Below, piece by piece: positions 9,690 to 19,554 of a stretch of 50,637 bases of DNA. Origin of the DNA: Lysobacterales bacterium (GTDB lineage: Bacteria > Pseudomonadota > Gammaproteobacteria > Xanthomonadales > SZUA-36); assembly GCA_014238945.1 (NCBI GenBank), contig JABAAB010000073.1, positions 1-50,637 on the forward strand. Reading direction: 5' to 3'. Under the pieces are notes generated by a model, which saw only the letters and a program-made list of their open reading frames with translations, searched no databases and had not been told where the DNA came from. The position numbers were made by a program, and so were the translations under genes. Each line of letters opens with the position of its first letter. The first letter of the stretch is position 1.

Positions 9690-9960
9690 CGGGCAAGTCG
9701 ATTCCCTGCCCATCCTGCCTGGCCAAGGCAATCCGGGCTTTGCGTAGCTGCAAACGTAATGGGACGACTCGACCCAGGTAAATTATACCCAACCCGGTCA
9801 CCACACCAATGGAAAAGCCAATCAGTAAGGCAAGACCCAGGGGCAGTTCAGATTGAAACCAAAGCAGGTCAAGATTGACGGGGTCTGAATTCAGGGTACC
9901 AATCAGCAATCCAGCGACAACAGCTGATATGGCCAGCAGGATAAAGCCCGTCTTTTTCAC
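9682..9960 (-). CDS. lapA: LPS assembly protein LapA (DUF1049)
   Basis: Small inner-membrane partner of LapB. The 92 residues form two transmembrane helices (about 5-25 and 38-60) joined by a short periplasmic loop with NSDPVNLDLLWFQ, and end in a basic cytoplasmic tail. The family usually has 90-105 residues. It lies 22 bases after ihfB and overlaps lapB by 8 bases, consistent with coupled translation. Confidence 0.92.
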   Translation of the reverse strand: MKKTGFILLAISAVVAGLLIGTLNSDPVNLDLLWFQSELPLGLALLIGFSIGVVTGLGIIYLGRVVPLRLQLRKARIALARQDGQGIDLPDD

Positions 9961-9982
9961 GATATACGCCGTAGGTCAAGTG

Positions 9983-10267
9983 TCAGGAAATATTGTTTAC
10001 CCGTTCGCGCAGTGACTTGCCCGGCTTAAAATGCGGCACATGCTTGCCCGGAAGTGCGACAGCCTCTCCAGTCTTTGGGTTGCGGCCCATCCTGGGCGCT
10101 CGGTAATGTAGTGAAAAACTTCCAAAGCCCCTGATCTCAATACGCTCGCCGGAGGACAGCGAACCACTCATCTGCTCCAGCATGGATTTGACACCTAACT
10201 CAACATCCAGGTGTGCAAGATGTTGTTGAACTTCGGCCAAGCGGTCAATCAATTCTGATTTGGTCAT
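9983..10267 (-). CDS. ihfB: Integration host factor beta subunit
   Basis: DNA-bending nucleoid protein that works as a heterodimer with IhfA. The 94 residues match the family: [10 protein letters not shown] at the N-terminus, [10 protein letters not shown] in the core and the DNA-intercalating loop region [10 protein letters not shown]. It follows rpsA by 84 bases, the standard rpsA-ihfB order of gammaproteobacteria. It differs clearly from the HU gene at the other end of the window. Confidence 0.96.
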   Translation of the reverse strand: MTKSELIDRLAEVQQHLAHLDVELGVKSMLEQMSGSLSSGERIEIRGFGSFSLHYRAPRMGRNPKTGEAVALPGKHVPHFKPGKSLRERVNNIS

Positions 10268-10351
10268 TGGTATCTCACATTCTCGTTTGGTTGTTGTACG
10301 CTTAGTGTAGTTGAAAACGGGCGACTCTGTCCGAATCGCCCGTTCCCCGTA

Positions 10352-12028
10352 TCAACTATCCTGGTCAAGTTGCTCCTTGAGCAATTCACCCAGTGAAGTG
10401 GTGCCACTGGAAGCATTCTTCTGGTGGTACTCTTCAAGCGCTTCGGCCAGTTCTTCATCTTCAAGCGCACGTATCGACAGTGTCAAGCCGCGACTCTTCC
10501 GGTCCAGGCTGATGAACTTGGCTTCCACCTCATCACCTACGGCCAGTTCCTTGGTGGCATCCTCTACACGTTCCTTCTTGATATCGGAAGCACGCAGATA
10601 GCCTTCAACACCATCAGCCAACTCAATGATCGCGCCACGGGCATCGACTTCCTTGACTGTACCCTTAACCTGGCTGCCACGTGGGTGCTCAGCCATGAAC
10701 GTTGCAAACGGATCTTGATCCAGTTGCTTGAGGCCCAGGGAAATACGCTCACGTTCAGGGTCAACGGCCAGCACAACTGCTTCGACCTCTTCACCCTTAT
10801 TGAAGTTACGTACTGATTCTTCACCCGGAGTCAACCAGGAGATGTCGGACAAATGGACCAATCCGTCAATACCACCGTCCAGACCGATAAAGATACCAAA
10901 ATCTGTAATGGATTTAATTGCGCCTGAGACCCGGTCACCCTTGTTGTGGGTCGCTGAGAATGCTTCCCAGGGATTGGACTTGCATTGCTTCATACCCAGT
11001 GAAATACGGCGCCGCTCTTCATCAATTTCCAGCACCATGACCTCGGCTTCGTCACTGGTCTGCACGACCTTGGCAGGATTCACGTTCTTGTTGGTCCAAT
11101 CCATTTCTGAAACGTGCACCAGACCTTCAACGCCATCTTCTATTTCAACAAAACAACCGTAATCAGTAATATTGGAGACCTTGCCGAACAGACGTGTCCC
11201 TATGGGGTAGCGACGGGCCAGGTCACTCCATGGATCATCACCCATCTGTTTCAGACCCAGTGAGACTCGATTTCGCTCACGATCAAATCGGAGCACACGA
11301 ACCTCAAGCTCATCTCCAACATTGACAATTTCGCTTGGGTGACGCACCCGTTTCCAGGCCATGTCGGTAATATGTAACAGGCCATCAATACCACCCAGGT
11401 CGATAAACGCACCGTAGTCTGTCAGGTTCTTGACCACTCCCTTGACGATCACGCCCTCTTCCAGACGTTCAAGCAGCTGCTCTCGTTCAGCGCTGAATTC
11501 AAGTTCTACAACGGCGCGGCGCGACACCACAACGTTGTTGCGTTTGCGGTCCAGCTTGATGATCTTGAAGTCAAGATCCTTGCCTTCCAGATAGGCGGGA
11601 TCACGAACCGGGCGTACATCTACCAGTGAACCCGGTAAAAATGCGCGGATATCGTTGATGTCAACCGTAAAGCCACCCTTGACCTTACCGCTGATCTTGC
11701 CCTGGACAATGTCTTCGCTTTCAAAGGCACTTTCCAATTTATCCCAAACCATGGCGCGTTTGGCCTTTTCGCGCGACAAACGTGTTTCACCGTATCCGTC
11801 TTCGACGGCTTCCAGGGAGACTTCCACGCTGTCGCCAACTTCTACTTCCAGTTCCCCGCTCAGTGAACGAAACTGGTGTATGGGCACGGTGCCCTCTGAT
11901 TTCAGACCGGCGTTGACGATTACCGCGTCGTCCCTGATTTCAACTACCGTTCCGGTAACGATAGTACCCGGCTTGAGGCTACGTTGAGCCAGGCTCTCTT
12001 CAAATAATTCTGCAAAACTTTCAGTCAT
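10352..12028 (-). CDS. rpsA: 30S ribosomal protein S1
   Basis: mRNA-binding ribosomal protein needed for initiation on structured or weak-SD messages. The 558 residues equal the usual size (557 in E. coli). Six S1 (OB-fold) repeats are visible, marked by recurring segments such as [41 protein letters not shown] and [21 protein letters not shown]. The start at 12028 ([12 protein letters not shown]) is chosen over an upstream ATG at 12115, because residues before it look like translated leader. It ends in an acidic-rich tail ([19 protein letters not shown]) like other S1 proteins. Confidence 0.97.
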   Translation of the reverse strand: MTESFAELFEESLAQRSLKPGTIVTGTVVEIRDDAVIVNAGLKSEGTVPIHQFRSLSGELEVEVGDSVEVSLEAVEDGYGETRLSREKAKRAMVWDKLESAFESEDIVQGKISGKVKGGFTVDINDIRAFLPGSLVDVRPVRDPAYLEGKDLDFKIIKLDRKRNNVVVSRRAVVELEFSAEREQLLERLEEGVIVKGVVKNLTDYGAFIDLGGIDGLLHITDMAWKRVRHPSEIVNVGDELEVRVLRFDRERNRVSLGLKQMGDDPWSDLARRYPIGTRLFGKVSNITDYGCFVEIEDGVEGLVHVSEMDWTNKNVNPAKVVQTSDEAEVMVLEIDEERRRISLGMKQCKSNPWEAFSATHNKGDRVSGAIKSITDFGIFIGLDGGIDGLVHLSDISWLTPGEESVRNFNKGEEVEAVVLAVDPERERISLGLKQLDQDPFATFMAEHPRGSQVKGTVKEVDARGAIIELADGVEGYLRASDIKKERVEDATKELAVGDEVEAKFISLDRKSRGLTLSIRALEDEELAEALEEYHQKNASSGTTSLGELLKEQLDQDS

Positions 12029-12170
12029 TGGTTTAATTCCACGGACATTGTGCAGGCTGCAAAACATCCACCTTTTGTGTTGGGCACGTTTTGTGCCGGT
12101 TAAATAATCAACCACCCATCAAGGATGGACCAAAATATCTTATCATTAATCAATGTCTTATGACGCTTAT
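12029..12170 (-). promoter_or_regulatory. rpsA leader and probable promoter region
   Basis: The 142 bases between cmk and rpsA are AT-rich near cmk. A possible -10 (TAAGAT, minus strand) lies in this AT-rich part with no convincing -35. A short hairpin, CCATC and GATGG, lies about 75-90 bases before the start. Known rpsA leaders carry structures bound by S1 for autoregulation; that role here is inference only. Confidence 0.35.
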
Positions 12171-12851
12171 TTAAACTATCCCACAAACTTTGTTGAACAC
12201 TTCTTCAATGTTCAGATTTGTCGAATCAATGATCACCGCGTCCTCGGCCGGTCTAAGCGGTGCAATACGTCGCGATTGATCGCGTACGTCACGCGCTTTG
12301 ATCTCCCTGAAAAGGCGCGTGAGATTAACACTTTCCCCTTTGTCTTTCAACTGCTTATACCTACGTTGCGCGCGAATTTCAGCGCTGGCCGTGAGAAATA
12401 TCTTAAGCTTTGCATCGGGAAAAATTACTGTCCCCATGTCCCTGCCGTCCGCCACCAGTCCCGGCGGCTGGCGAAATCGCCGTTGACGCTCTACCAGGGC
12501 AGCCCTTACCCCGGCTATGGCCGCAATCTTCGAGGCAAGAACTCCGACTTCTTCAAGACGTATCCGGTCACTCACGTCCGACCCATCCAACAACGCCCGT
12601 GTATGGCTTCCACATACCTCGAATCGTATATCCATGGCGGTGGCCATGCTTTGCAGGCCAGATTCATCTTTCGGGTCAACATTGTTCTTTATCACCGCAA
12701 GGGCGGTAAGTCGATAAAGGGCCCCGCTGTCGAGCAAATTCCAGCCCAGGTGTTCCGCCAGACGTTGCGAGATCGTGCCTTTGCCAGAGCCACCGGGACC
12801 ATCAACTGCAATGACCTCAACTTCGTGTGGATAGTCTGGACCGGTGATCAT
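12171..12851 (-). CDS. cmk: Cytidylate kinase
   Basis: Phosphorylates CMP/dCMP for nucleotide recycling. The 226-residue protein has the P-loop DGPGGSGKGT near residues 18-27, the CMP-binding segment DGRDMGTVIFPDA, and the Arg-rich region RRIAPLRPAEDAV and DST near the C-terminus. The ATG overlaps the aroA stop by 4 bases (ATGA), so translation is probably coupled. The aroA-cmk-rpsA order is conserved in gammaproteobacteria. Confidence 0.96.
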   Translation of the reverse strand: MITGPDYPHEVEVIAVDGPGGSGKGTISQRLAEHLGWNLLDSGALYRLTALAVIKNNVDPKDESGLQSMATAMDIRFEVCGSHTRALLDGSDVSDRIRLEEVGVLASKIAAIAGVRAALVERQRRFRQPPGLVADGRDMGTVIFPDAKLKIFLTASAEIRAQRRYKQLKDKGESVNLTRLFREIKARDVRDQSRRIAPLRPAEDAVIIDSTNLNIEEVFNKVCGIV

Positions 12852-14146
12852 GTGCCTGTATCCGTGAACATGCTTGCGCCCATGGCACGCATGTCATCAA
12901 TAAACCCGGGATATGAAGTCGCAATATACTGCGCGGCATCGATATGCACCTCGGAAGATGCCCGCAGTCCAAGCAGTGCAAAGGACATGGCGCATCGGTG
13001 GTCACCAGCGCTGTTTACGCTGCCACCAGTAATTGTTCCGCCCTCTATATCCATTCCGTCAGGGTATTCCTGCAGGTTCACACCCATTTTCCTCAGACCA
13101 GTGGCCATCACGGCAATGCGGTCACTCTCCTTCACCCGCAATTCCCCGGCACCCCGAATCCGGGTCATACCCGAGCCCGTAGCGGCAAGCGCCATCAGTA
13201 GAGGCAGTTCATCAATCATATCCGGCACCCGGGATTCAGGCACTACAATACCCTTGAGTCTGTCAGCAAACACCAGTTTCACGTCACCTACGGGTTCGGG
13301 TGTTTCAACCAGAGGCACAACCGTGAGCTGCGCACCCATTTCACGCATGCATTGGAGAAACCCCGTACGGGTCGGATTCAAACCTACCCGGCGAATGGTA
13401 ATCTCTGAACCGGGGACCATGGCCGCGGCTGCGAGCAGGAACACAGCAGAGGAAATGTCGCCCGGCACATCGAAATTTGAAGCCATAAGTCTTGAACCGC
13501 CCCGTACACAACGTGGAGACACCAGTTCAACACCGAACAAAGGTAGCATGCGCTCGGTGTGGTCTCGACTCAGACGGGGCTCTTCCACGCTGCTAACGCC
13601 GGTAGCAGCCAAACCGGCCAGCAACACACAGGATTTTATCTGTGCGCTGGCCACCGGGGAAACATAATTTATGCCCCGTAATCCACCACACGAACGAATC
13701 AGAAGTGGCGCGGTACCCTCGTCGCTCGGAGTGATATCCGCACCCATCAATCTCAGGGGATCGACAATTCGTGTCATCGGACGACTGTTCAGGGAGTCAT
13801 CCCCTACCAGCGTAGTGTCAAAATCCTGACCACTCAATACCCCGGCGAGCAGACGCATGGCTGTCCCGGAATTGCCCATGTCCAGAACGCCGTTGCCCGT
13901 TGGGGTCAATTTTCCACCGGTCCCGGTAACCAGCAATCCGCCCTGGACAGATTCGCTGCTCGCCCCCAGTTGTACACAGGCCCGCAAGGTTGCCAGCGTA
14001 TCTTCGCTACTCAGCAGGCCGCTCAACAGGGACTGTCCCTGTGCAAGACTGGCCATGATCAGGGCCCTGTGACTGATGGATTTGTCTCCCGGTGGGGAAA
14101 TATCACCACGGAGGCCAGTGCGGGATGGCTCGACGGTCAGGATCAC
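12848..14146 (-). CDS. aroA: 3-phosphoshikimate 1-carboxyvinyltransferase (EPSP synthase)
   Basis: Joins shikimate-3-phosphate with PEP in the shikimate pathway. The 432 residues carry PGDKSISHRALIMASLA at the N-terminus (PEP/S3P-binding Lys), GNSGTAMRLL near 90, and the C-terminal signature RVKESDRIAVMATGLRKMG. GNSGTAMRLL and the domain spacing suggest a class II-type enzyme rather than the E. coli-like class I, but I am not certain. It sits 33 bases after pheA without the tyrA or hisC genes often found between them. Confidence 0.95.
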   Translation of the reverse strand: MILTVEPSRTGLRGDISPPGDKSISHRALIMASLAQGQSLLSGLLSSEDTLATLRACVQLGASSESVQGGLLVTGTGGKLTPTGNGVLDMGNSGTAMRLLAGVLSGQDFDTTLVGDDSLNSRPMTRIVDPLRLMGADITPSDEGTAPLLIRSCGGLRGINYVSPVASAQIKSCVLLAGLAATGVSSVEEPRLSRDHTERMLPLFGVELVSPRCVRGGSRLMASNFDVPGDISSAVFLLAAAAMVPGSEITIRRVGLNPTRTGFLQCMREMGAQLTVVPLVETPEPVGDVKLVFADRLKGIVVPESRVPDMIDELPLLMALAATGSGMTRIRGAGELRVKESDRIAVMATGLRKMGVNLQEYPDGMDIEGGTITGGSVNSAGDHRCAMSFALLGLRASSEVHIDAAQYIATSYPGFIDDMRAMGASMFTDTGT

Positions 14147-14179
14147 GATTTCTCCAGCACCACCAGCCCAACGGCAGGA

Positions 14180-15331
14180 CTAGTCGGTACCCGTTGCTTC
14201 ATGACCGATGACCGCCTTTGGATAGGAGCCCAGTACCCGTGTCATGCTGGTCAGTTTCTGCATTTCACCGAGTGCTGACTTCAATGGCTCCATCTCTGCA
14301 TGTCCTTCGACATCGATAAAAAATACGTATTTCCATTTACCGGTATTCGATGGTCGCGATTCGATCCGGGTCATATTCAGGTTATGACGAGCCAATGGGG
14401 TCAGCAGACTGTGTAAATCACCTGAAACTGCCTCGCCTGCGAGCAAAAGGGTGGTTTTGTCTTCACCGGACGATGCCAGCAACTGACGTCCTATCACCAG
14501 GAAACGCGTTGCATTGTCAGGCTGGTCTTCAATGCGTGAGAATAAAATCGGCACACCGTATATCTCAGCAGCGGACTGGCTGGAAATCGCGGCGGCATCC
14601 GGTGCGTGCCGTATCCTGCGCGCGGCCTCGGCATTACTGCTCACGGCAATGCATTCCACGGCGGGCAAATGCTGGCGAATCCAGGCTTTGCACTGCGACA
14701 GTGATTGCTGATGGGAATAAACCCGTTCAATGTCTTCCAGACTGCGGGTCTTGGCGAGCAGATTGTGATGGATTGCCATCTGAATCTCACCACAGATCTT
14801 CAAATCCGAATTAACAAACCTGTCCAGTGTGTGACTGACAATTCCCTGGCTTGAATTTTCCACAGGAACCACACCAAAATCTGCCTCGCTGGTTTCAACC
14901 TGTGTAAATACATCGTCTATGCCCGAGACACCCAGCGCCTGGACGGAATGACCGAAGTGACGATAAACGGCCTGCTGGGTAAAGGTACCCTCGGGTCCGA
15001 GATAGGCAATTTTAAGCGCTTCCTGCTGGGCAAGGCACACCGACATGATTTCTCGAAACAAACGCAACATTTCTGCATCACTGATGGGGCCATCGTTGCG
15101 TTCACGCACAGCCCGAAGCACCTGTGCTTCGCGCTCGGGACGATAATAATCAACCGCGTTCTCAAACTGGCCCTTTGTCTCGCGTACCGCCCAGGCCAGG
15201 CGCGCACGTTCGGAGATCAGGGCCTGTATCCGGGCATCAAGAGTGTCAATCTGTGCCCGAACTTCTCCCAGTTCCGGATCCGTTTCGGTTGGGGTGTCTG
15301 TGGCTATATCATTGTCAGTTCCGGAATTCAT
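14180..15331 (-). CDS. pheA: Bifunctional chorismate mutase/prephenate dehydratase (P-protein)
   Basis: Converts chorismate to prephenate and then phenylpyruvate for phenylalanine. Three domains are seen in 383 residues: AroQ chorismate mutase (about 20-105; RAQIDTLDARIQALISERA), prephenate dehydratase (about 108-285; AYLGPEGTFTQQA, PVENSSQGIV, and ATRFLVIG) and a C-terminal ACT domain with the ESRPS allosteric motif near 328. The dehydratase threonine of the TRF motif is kept. The ATG overlaps the serC stop by 1 base (TGATG). Feedback inhibition by phenylalanine is expected from the ACT domain. Confidence 0.95.
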   Translation of the reverse strand: MNSGTDNDIATDTPTETDPELGEVRAQIDTLDARIQALISERARLAWAVRETKGQFENAVDYYRPEREAQVLRAVRERNDGPISDAEMLRLFREIMSVCLAQQEALKIAYLGPEGTFTQQAVYRHFGHSVQALGVSGIDDVFTQVETSEADFGVVPVENSSQGIVSHTLDRFVNSDLKICGEIQMAIHHNLLAKTRSLEDIERVYSHQQSLSQCKAWIRQHLPAVECIAVSSNAEAARRIRHAPDAAAISSQSAAEIYGVPILFSRIEDQPDNATRFLVIGRQLLASSGEDKTTLLLAGEAVSGDLHSLLTPLARHNLNMTRIESRPSNTGKWKYVFFIDVEGHAEMEPLKSALGEMQKLTSMTRVLGSYPKAVIGHEATGTD

Positions 15332-16410
15332 CAGCCAACCTCTCGTTCAAATTGTGTCATGAAATCAATCAATGCCTCGATACCCTCCATGGGCATGGCA
15401 TTATAAATGCTCGCTCTCATCCCGCCCACAGACCGATGCCCCTTAAGGCTGCTCAAACCTGCCAGTTCGGCCTCGGCGATGAACCGTCCGTGCAATGAGG
15501 GATCAACTATCTGAAAGGGAATGTTCATGTGAGACCGAAATTCGACGGGAATTTCATTCAGATAAAATGAGCTTTGATCCAGGTAGCGATAGAGCGCACC
15601 CGACTTACGCTCATTGTGTTGTGCCATCCGTTCTACCCCGCCACAGGATTCAACCCACTCAAATACCAGACCTGCCATATACCACGCAAAAGTTGGCGGT
15701 GTATTCAGGCGGGACCCCTTTTCGTGTTGAATTTTCCAGGATAGCAAATCCGGCACTCCGGGATCCAGGTCCTGCAGCAGGTCCTTTCGGACGACAACCA
15801 GTGTGATGCCCGCCTGGCCAATATTTTTTTGTGCACCGGCGTAAACCATGGAAAATTTCCCGATATCAAAGGGTCGGGACAGGATATCAGATGACATGTC
15901 TGCAACCAGCGGGCTGGCTATTTTGGGCGTATTCGGAAATTGCACACCCGAAATGGTTTCATTGCTTACATAGTGCACATATGCGTTGTTGGAACGAATA
16001 TTCCACTCATCGGTGGGCGGAATGGTTTTGAAACCCGAGTCTTCTGAGCTGGCAGCCAACTGACCCAGTCCCAGGCGCCCGGCGCTGGTGAAGGCTTTCT
16101 TACTCCAGCTTCCACTGACTACATACGCCCCCGGCCGGTCCAGGCCTGCCAGGTTAATGGGTAGCTGGGAAAATTGGCTGGTTGCACCACCGGCGAGAAA
16201 TAAAACGGCAAAGTCATCGGGGACGGATAAAAGACGTCTCAGACTGGACTCCGACCGATCGGCAATTTCATCAAAGGCGGTGCTTCGGTGACTGATTTCC
16301 ATCACGGACATACCCAGACCGGCATAGTCCAGAAATTCTTCGCGTGCCCTTCCCAGCACCGGCAGAGGTAGTGTGGCCGGTCCGGCGCAAAAATTGAAAA
16401 TACGTGTCAT
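15331..16410 (-). CDS. serC: Phosphoserine aminotransferase
   Basis: PLP enzyme of serine and pyridoxine synthesis: 3-phosphohydroxypyruvate plus glutamate gives phosphoserine. The 359 residues begin with the family's IFNFCAGPATLP and carry the PLP lysine in GAQKNIGQAG (about Lys 195). GHRSVGGMRASIYNAMP closes the active site near the C-terminus. It leads the serC-pheA-aroA-cmk-rpsA-ihfB string, with a 130-base upstream region that may hold its promoter. Confidence 0.96.
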   Translation of the reverse strand: MTRIFNFCAGPATLPLPVLGRAREEFLDYAGLGMSVMEISHRSTAFDEIADRSESSLRRLLSVPDDFAVLFLAGGATSQFSQLPINLAGLDRPGAYVVSGSWSKKAFTSAGRLGLGQLAASSEDSGFKTIPPTDEWNIRSNNAYVHYVSNETISGVQFPNTPKIASPLVADMSSDILSRPFDIGKFSMVYAGAQKNIGQAGITLVVVRKDLLQDLDPGVPDLLSWKIQHEKGSRLNTPPTFAWYMAGLVFEWVESCGGVERMAQHNERKSGALYRYLDQSSFYLNEIPVEFRSHMNIPFQIVDPSLHGRFIAEAELAGLSSLKGHRSVGGMRASIYNAMPMEGIEALIDFMTQFEREVG

Positions 16411-16540
16411 TGGGTAAATACCGATAGCAGGGATTTAACTATAGTCGTAATTGACGGCACAATGCATCATACGGCCTGTCAGACGCGTCTGCCATAGAAA
16501 AGAAACGGAATTCAGTTCGATAATAAAAACTGTCTTTCTT
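16411..16540 (-). promoter_or_regulatory. serC upstream region with a perfect 12-bp palindrome
   Basis: CAGACGCGTCTG at 16480-16491 is a perfect palindrome about 70 bases before the serC ATG. A TATAGT box on the minus strand (16438-16443) could be a -10 hexamer, but no good -35 fits it. Such a palindrome could be an operator; no matching regulator is seen. Confidence 0.35.
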
Positions 16541-18022
16541 TCAAGCTGCGCTTTGCTGGCGCTGCAATTTGGCCTGGTCGGACCGCTGGAGTTGTAAATC
16601 TTCCAGGTAACCATCTGCCACTCCGGTGACGTATTCACCTGAGAAGCAAGAGGTATCGAATCTGGAAATTCGTACATTGCCCTCCCTGCAGGCTTCAACC
16701 AGGTCATCCAGACTCTGGTATATCAGCCGGTCCGCACCCAACTCCTGCTCGATCTGCTGCTCATTACGGCCACTGGCTATCAACTCCGATGTAGCAGGCA
16801 TATCAATGCCATATATATTCGGATAACGCACGGGGGGAGATGCCGATGCGAAGTAAACTTTTCTGGCGCCAGCTTCACGGGCCATTTGGATTATTTGACG
16901 TGATGTCGTCCCCCTGACGATGGAATCATCCACCAGCAACACATTCTTGTTTCGGAATTCCAGGTCTATGGCATTGAGTTTCTGTTTCACCGAACGTTTT
17001 CTTTGTGCCTGCCCGGGCATGATAAAGGTACGGCCAATGTATCGGTTCTTGATAAATCCTTCGCGGTATTTGACTTGTAGATCATAGGCCATTGGCAACG
17101 CCGCAGTGCGTGAGGTATCCGGCACTGGGATGACAACATCAATATCATTGTCCGGCCACTCCCTGAGTATCTTCCTGGCCAGTGTCTGTCCCATCCGCAG
17201 ACGCGCCTTGTAAACCGATATATCGTCCAACATGGAATCCGGACGGGCAAAATAAACATACTCAAAAATGCACGGACTTGCCGGCCTGGCGTACGGACTT
17301 TCATGACTATGCAACTGACCATCAAAACTGATGAAGATCGCCTCACCCGGTTTGAGGTCACGCATCAAGGTGAAGTCCAGCGCGTCCAGTGCAACGCTTT
17401 CCGATGCAATGGCAAATTCGCGACCCTTGTCGGTGTCCCTGTAACCCAGCACGGCCGGTCGTATTCCATGGGGATCCCTGAAACCAAGAATGCCCTTGTC
17501 CGCAATCAATGCGATGACGGAATAGGCACCCCTGCAGCGCTTATGAAGCCCGTCAACTGCGCGAAATACATCTGCAGGTTGCAAGCTGTTCGAACCCAGG
17601 TTCTGCAATTCGTGGGCAAATACATTCAACAAAACCTCGGAATCAGAATCGGTATTGAGGTGACGGCGGTCGCTGTCAAACAGCTCCTTTTTCAAGCTTG
17701 CAGTATTGATCAGATTGCCGTTGTGACCCAGTACGATGCCATAGGGTGAATTGACATAGAATGGCTGGGCTTCATCGGAATTGGCATTACCCGCCGTAGG
17801 GTAACGAACGTGGCCAATACCACTGGACCCCTTCAGTTTTTGCAATTCCGTGGCGCTGAAAACATCCCTGACCAGACCGTTGCCCTTGTACAGGTGCAGC
17901 CGGTGACCATCGAGTGTGGCGATTCCGGCAGCATCCTGTCCACGGTGCTGGAATACTGTCAGGGCATCGTAAATCTGCGCTGTGACCGACTGTTTACCGA
18001 CAATTCCTATGATTCCACACAT
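16541..18022 (-). CDS. purF: Amidophosphoribosyltransferase
   Basis: First committed step of purine synthesis (PRPP plus glutamine to phosphoribosylamine). The mature N-terminus is expected to expose the catalytic Cys 2 (M-CGIIGIVG). The glutaminase half shows GIGHVRYPTAG and LGHNGNL; the PRPP-binding loop is VLLVDDSIVRGTTSRQ. At 493 residues it is about the size of other proteobacterial PurF. Cysteines typical of the Bacillus Fe-S form are not evident, so it is the E. coli type. It follows cvpA, the usual cvpA-purF pair. Confidence 0.96.
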   Translation of the reverse strand: MCGIIGIVGKQSVTAQIYDALTVFQHRGQDAAGIATLDGHRLHLYKGNGLVRDVFSATELQKLKGSSGIGHVRYPTAGNANSDEAQPFYVNSPYGIVLGHNGNLINTASLKKELFDSDRRHLNTDSDSEVLLNVFAHELQNLGSNSLQPADVFRAVDGLHKRCRGAYSVIALIADKGILGFRDPHGIRPAVLGYRDTDKGREFAIASESVALDALDFTLMRDLKPGEAIFISFDGQLHSHESPYARPASPCIFEYVYFARPDSMLDDISVYKARLRMGQTLARKILREWPDNDIDVVIPVPDTSRTAALPMAYDLQVKYREGFIKNRYIGRTFIMPGQAQRKRSVKQKLNAIDLEFRNKNVLLVDDSIVRGTTSRQIIQMAREAGARKVYFASASPPVRYPNIYGIDMPATSELIASGRNEQQIEQELGADRLIYQSLDDLVEACREGNVRISRFDTSCFSGEYVTGVADGYLEDLQLQRSDQAKLQRQQSAA

Positions 18023-18062
18023 TCACAAAGACTCGCTATGACCGGAATTCGGGCGCATTCTA

Positions 18063-18602
18063 TCATGCGTTGGAAACCTCCGTATCAACCAATTCAGTTT
18101 TCTCCGGGTCCACTGTGAAATCCAGGTATTCCCGAACCGACTCCGGTAGAAACTTGGTAGACCACTGTGCCAATGGGAGCAGACTCTGAATAGATCTGGA
18201 TTGCTGCCACCAGGGGTCTTGCGGTATCGGTGTCAGACCAGTTGCCAAAATCAAAACCAGTACGATCACCAGCCCCCTCAAACCACCGAATACACCGCCC
18301 AGCAAACGATCTGTGCCACTGAGACCGGTTTTCTCTACCAATTCGCTCACCAGATATATCAACAGACCACCCGTCAACAATATTCCGAGAAAAAGAGCTG
18401 CAAAAGCCAGTGCCACCCGCGCCGAAGGCAACTCGACAAACCCCTCCATCTCGATTGCCAATGTGCCGGAGTAGTAATAGGCGAAAACGAAGGCGGCAAT
18501 CCACACCGCCAGCGATAACACCTCCTTGATAAATCCTCGCAAAGCACCTACCAGGATTGAAATGGAAACGACCCCCAACACGGCAAGATCTGAATAGTCC
18601 AT
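18063..18602 (-). CDS. cvpA: CvpA family membrane protein
   Basis: Inner-membrane protein named for colicin V production and later linked to envelope stress and bile resistance. The 179 residues give four hydrophobic helices (about 4-24, 28-47, 64-87, 102-122) with GALRGFIKEVLSL and GGVFGGLRGLVIVLVLI, both family landmarks. The cvpA-purF order is widespread. Molecular function is not established in the family. Confidence 0.9.
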   Translation of the reverse strand: MDYSDLAVLGVVSISILVGALRGFIKEVLSLAVWIAAFVFAYYYSGTLAIEMEGFVELPSARVALAFAALFLGILLTGGLLIYLVSELVEKTGLSGTDRLLGGVFGGLRGLVIVLVLILATGLTPIPQDPWWQQSRSIQSLLPLAQWSTKFLPESVREYLDFTVDPEKTELVDTEVSNA

Positions 18603-18639
18603 TTATTGCTCCCCCCTCAGAGCCCGTCGACAAAAGGCT

Positions 18640-19554
18640 TTAGTCAATGGTCATTACCAAACCATCGAGATCGTAATCTGTTTTAACTTTGAGAGCCAGA
18701 GCAGTCGCCTGATCACGGTCGATCTCCGGACCGACCCGGACTTTGTAAACGGAACCCTGCTCCGACGTCACCTGTTCCGAGAAAGCAGTAAGACCACCCA
18801 AACGTAATCTGGCAACCAGTGCTTCCGCATTCTTGGCATCGTGGAAACTGCCAACCTGTACCACCCACCGCACCAGTGGATCGGATGGTGTTGATACCGG
18901 CAAACTGTCATCCGGTCTGGTATCGAGAACACGTGGACTGAGGTCCGTATGTTGCGTTTGCAATCGCTGCACGATGGCTTCTGCATCCGAAAGTTGAAAG
19001 AATGGACCCACGCGAACGCGATGGAGCCGTCACGCCGCACGGTCTACGACGTCCATAAGCACTGACATATTGGCCGCTCGCAATTGGTCAGCAAGCGCAT
19101 TGGCATTTTTTTCACTACTGAAACTGGCGACCTGTACGAGATAACGTGGCACCACAGGCGTTGTTTGCGGTGCAGGATCCACCGCTGACACCTGTCCGGA
19201 ACCCGTATCGGCTTCATCGGCAGTCACTGCCCGGCCGGGTGGTTCGACAGGTTCTTCGATTTGATCGGACCCTGAATCAGGGGTTTGTTGGGCGGGCAAG
19301 TGCGGGCTGGTTGTCTGCTGGTCTGTTGTCTCCTGGTCGGGTTCTGCCGGCGCAGGTACCGGTTTGTTTGGAACACCAATCGGGAAACGACGGGTTTCAA
19401 AGGTCAACTCATCCGGTCGGGGTGGTAATTCAATTTGGCGGGATTCCTGTTTTAGAGTATCGGAACGCCCACTGAGCAGCATGGGCAATATGATGACCGC
19501 CAAAATGATGAGTACGCTTGCGCCCACCAGTCTTTGTTTTAATGCTTTGTCCAT
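18640..19554 (-). pseudogene. dedD: DedD-like double-SPOR protein interrupted by one in-frame TGA
   Basis: SPOR proteins bind denuded peptidoglycan at the division septum. The frame starts at 19554 with a cytoplasmic Lys-rich start, one transmembrane helix (VLIILAVIILPMLL), then a Pro/Glu-rich periplasmic linker and a first SPOR domain (YLVQVASFSSEKNANALADQ). A TGA at 19030-19032 stops it after residue 174. The same frame then continues without any shift: RLHRVRVGPFFQ completes SPOR1, and a second SPOR (WVVQVGSFHDAKNAEALVARL ending in KVRVGP) follows to 18640. Aligning the two SPORs on VRVGP puts the stop opposite Gly, so GGA to TGA is a one-base explanation; CGA to TGA is another. It may be a pseudogene, a truncated but working anchor, read through, or a sequencing error. 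Context (folC-dedD-cvpA-purF) supports the identity. Confidence 0.85.

Noticed and set aside
12153-13667. Large plus-strand frame opposite cmk and aroA
   Set aside because: It is a long antisense frame with low-complexity translation lying over two strongly recognised genes; an artefact of codon bias.
19030-19032. Selenocysteine insertion at the dedD TGA
   Set aside because: No stable hairpin of SECIS form was found right after the TGA and SPOR domains have no redox role. A mutation or error is more likely.
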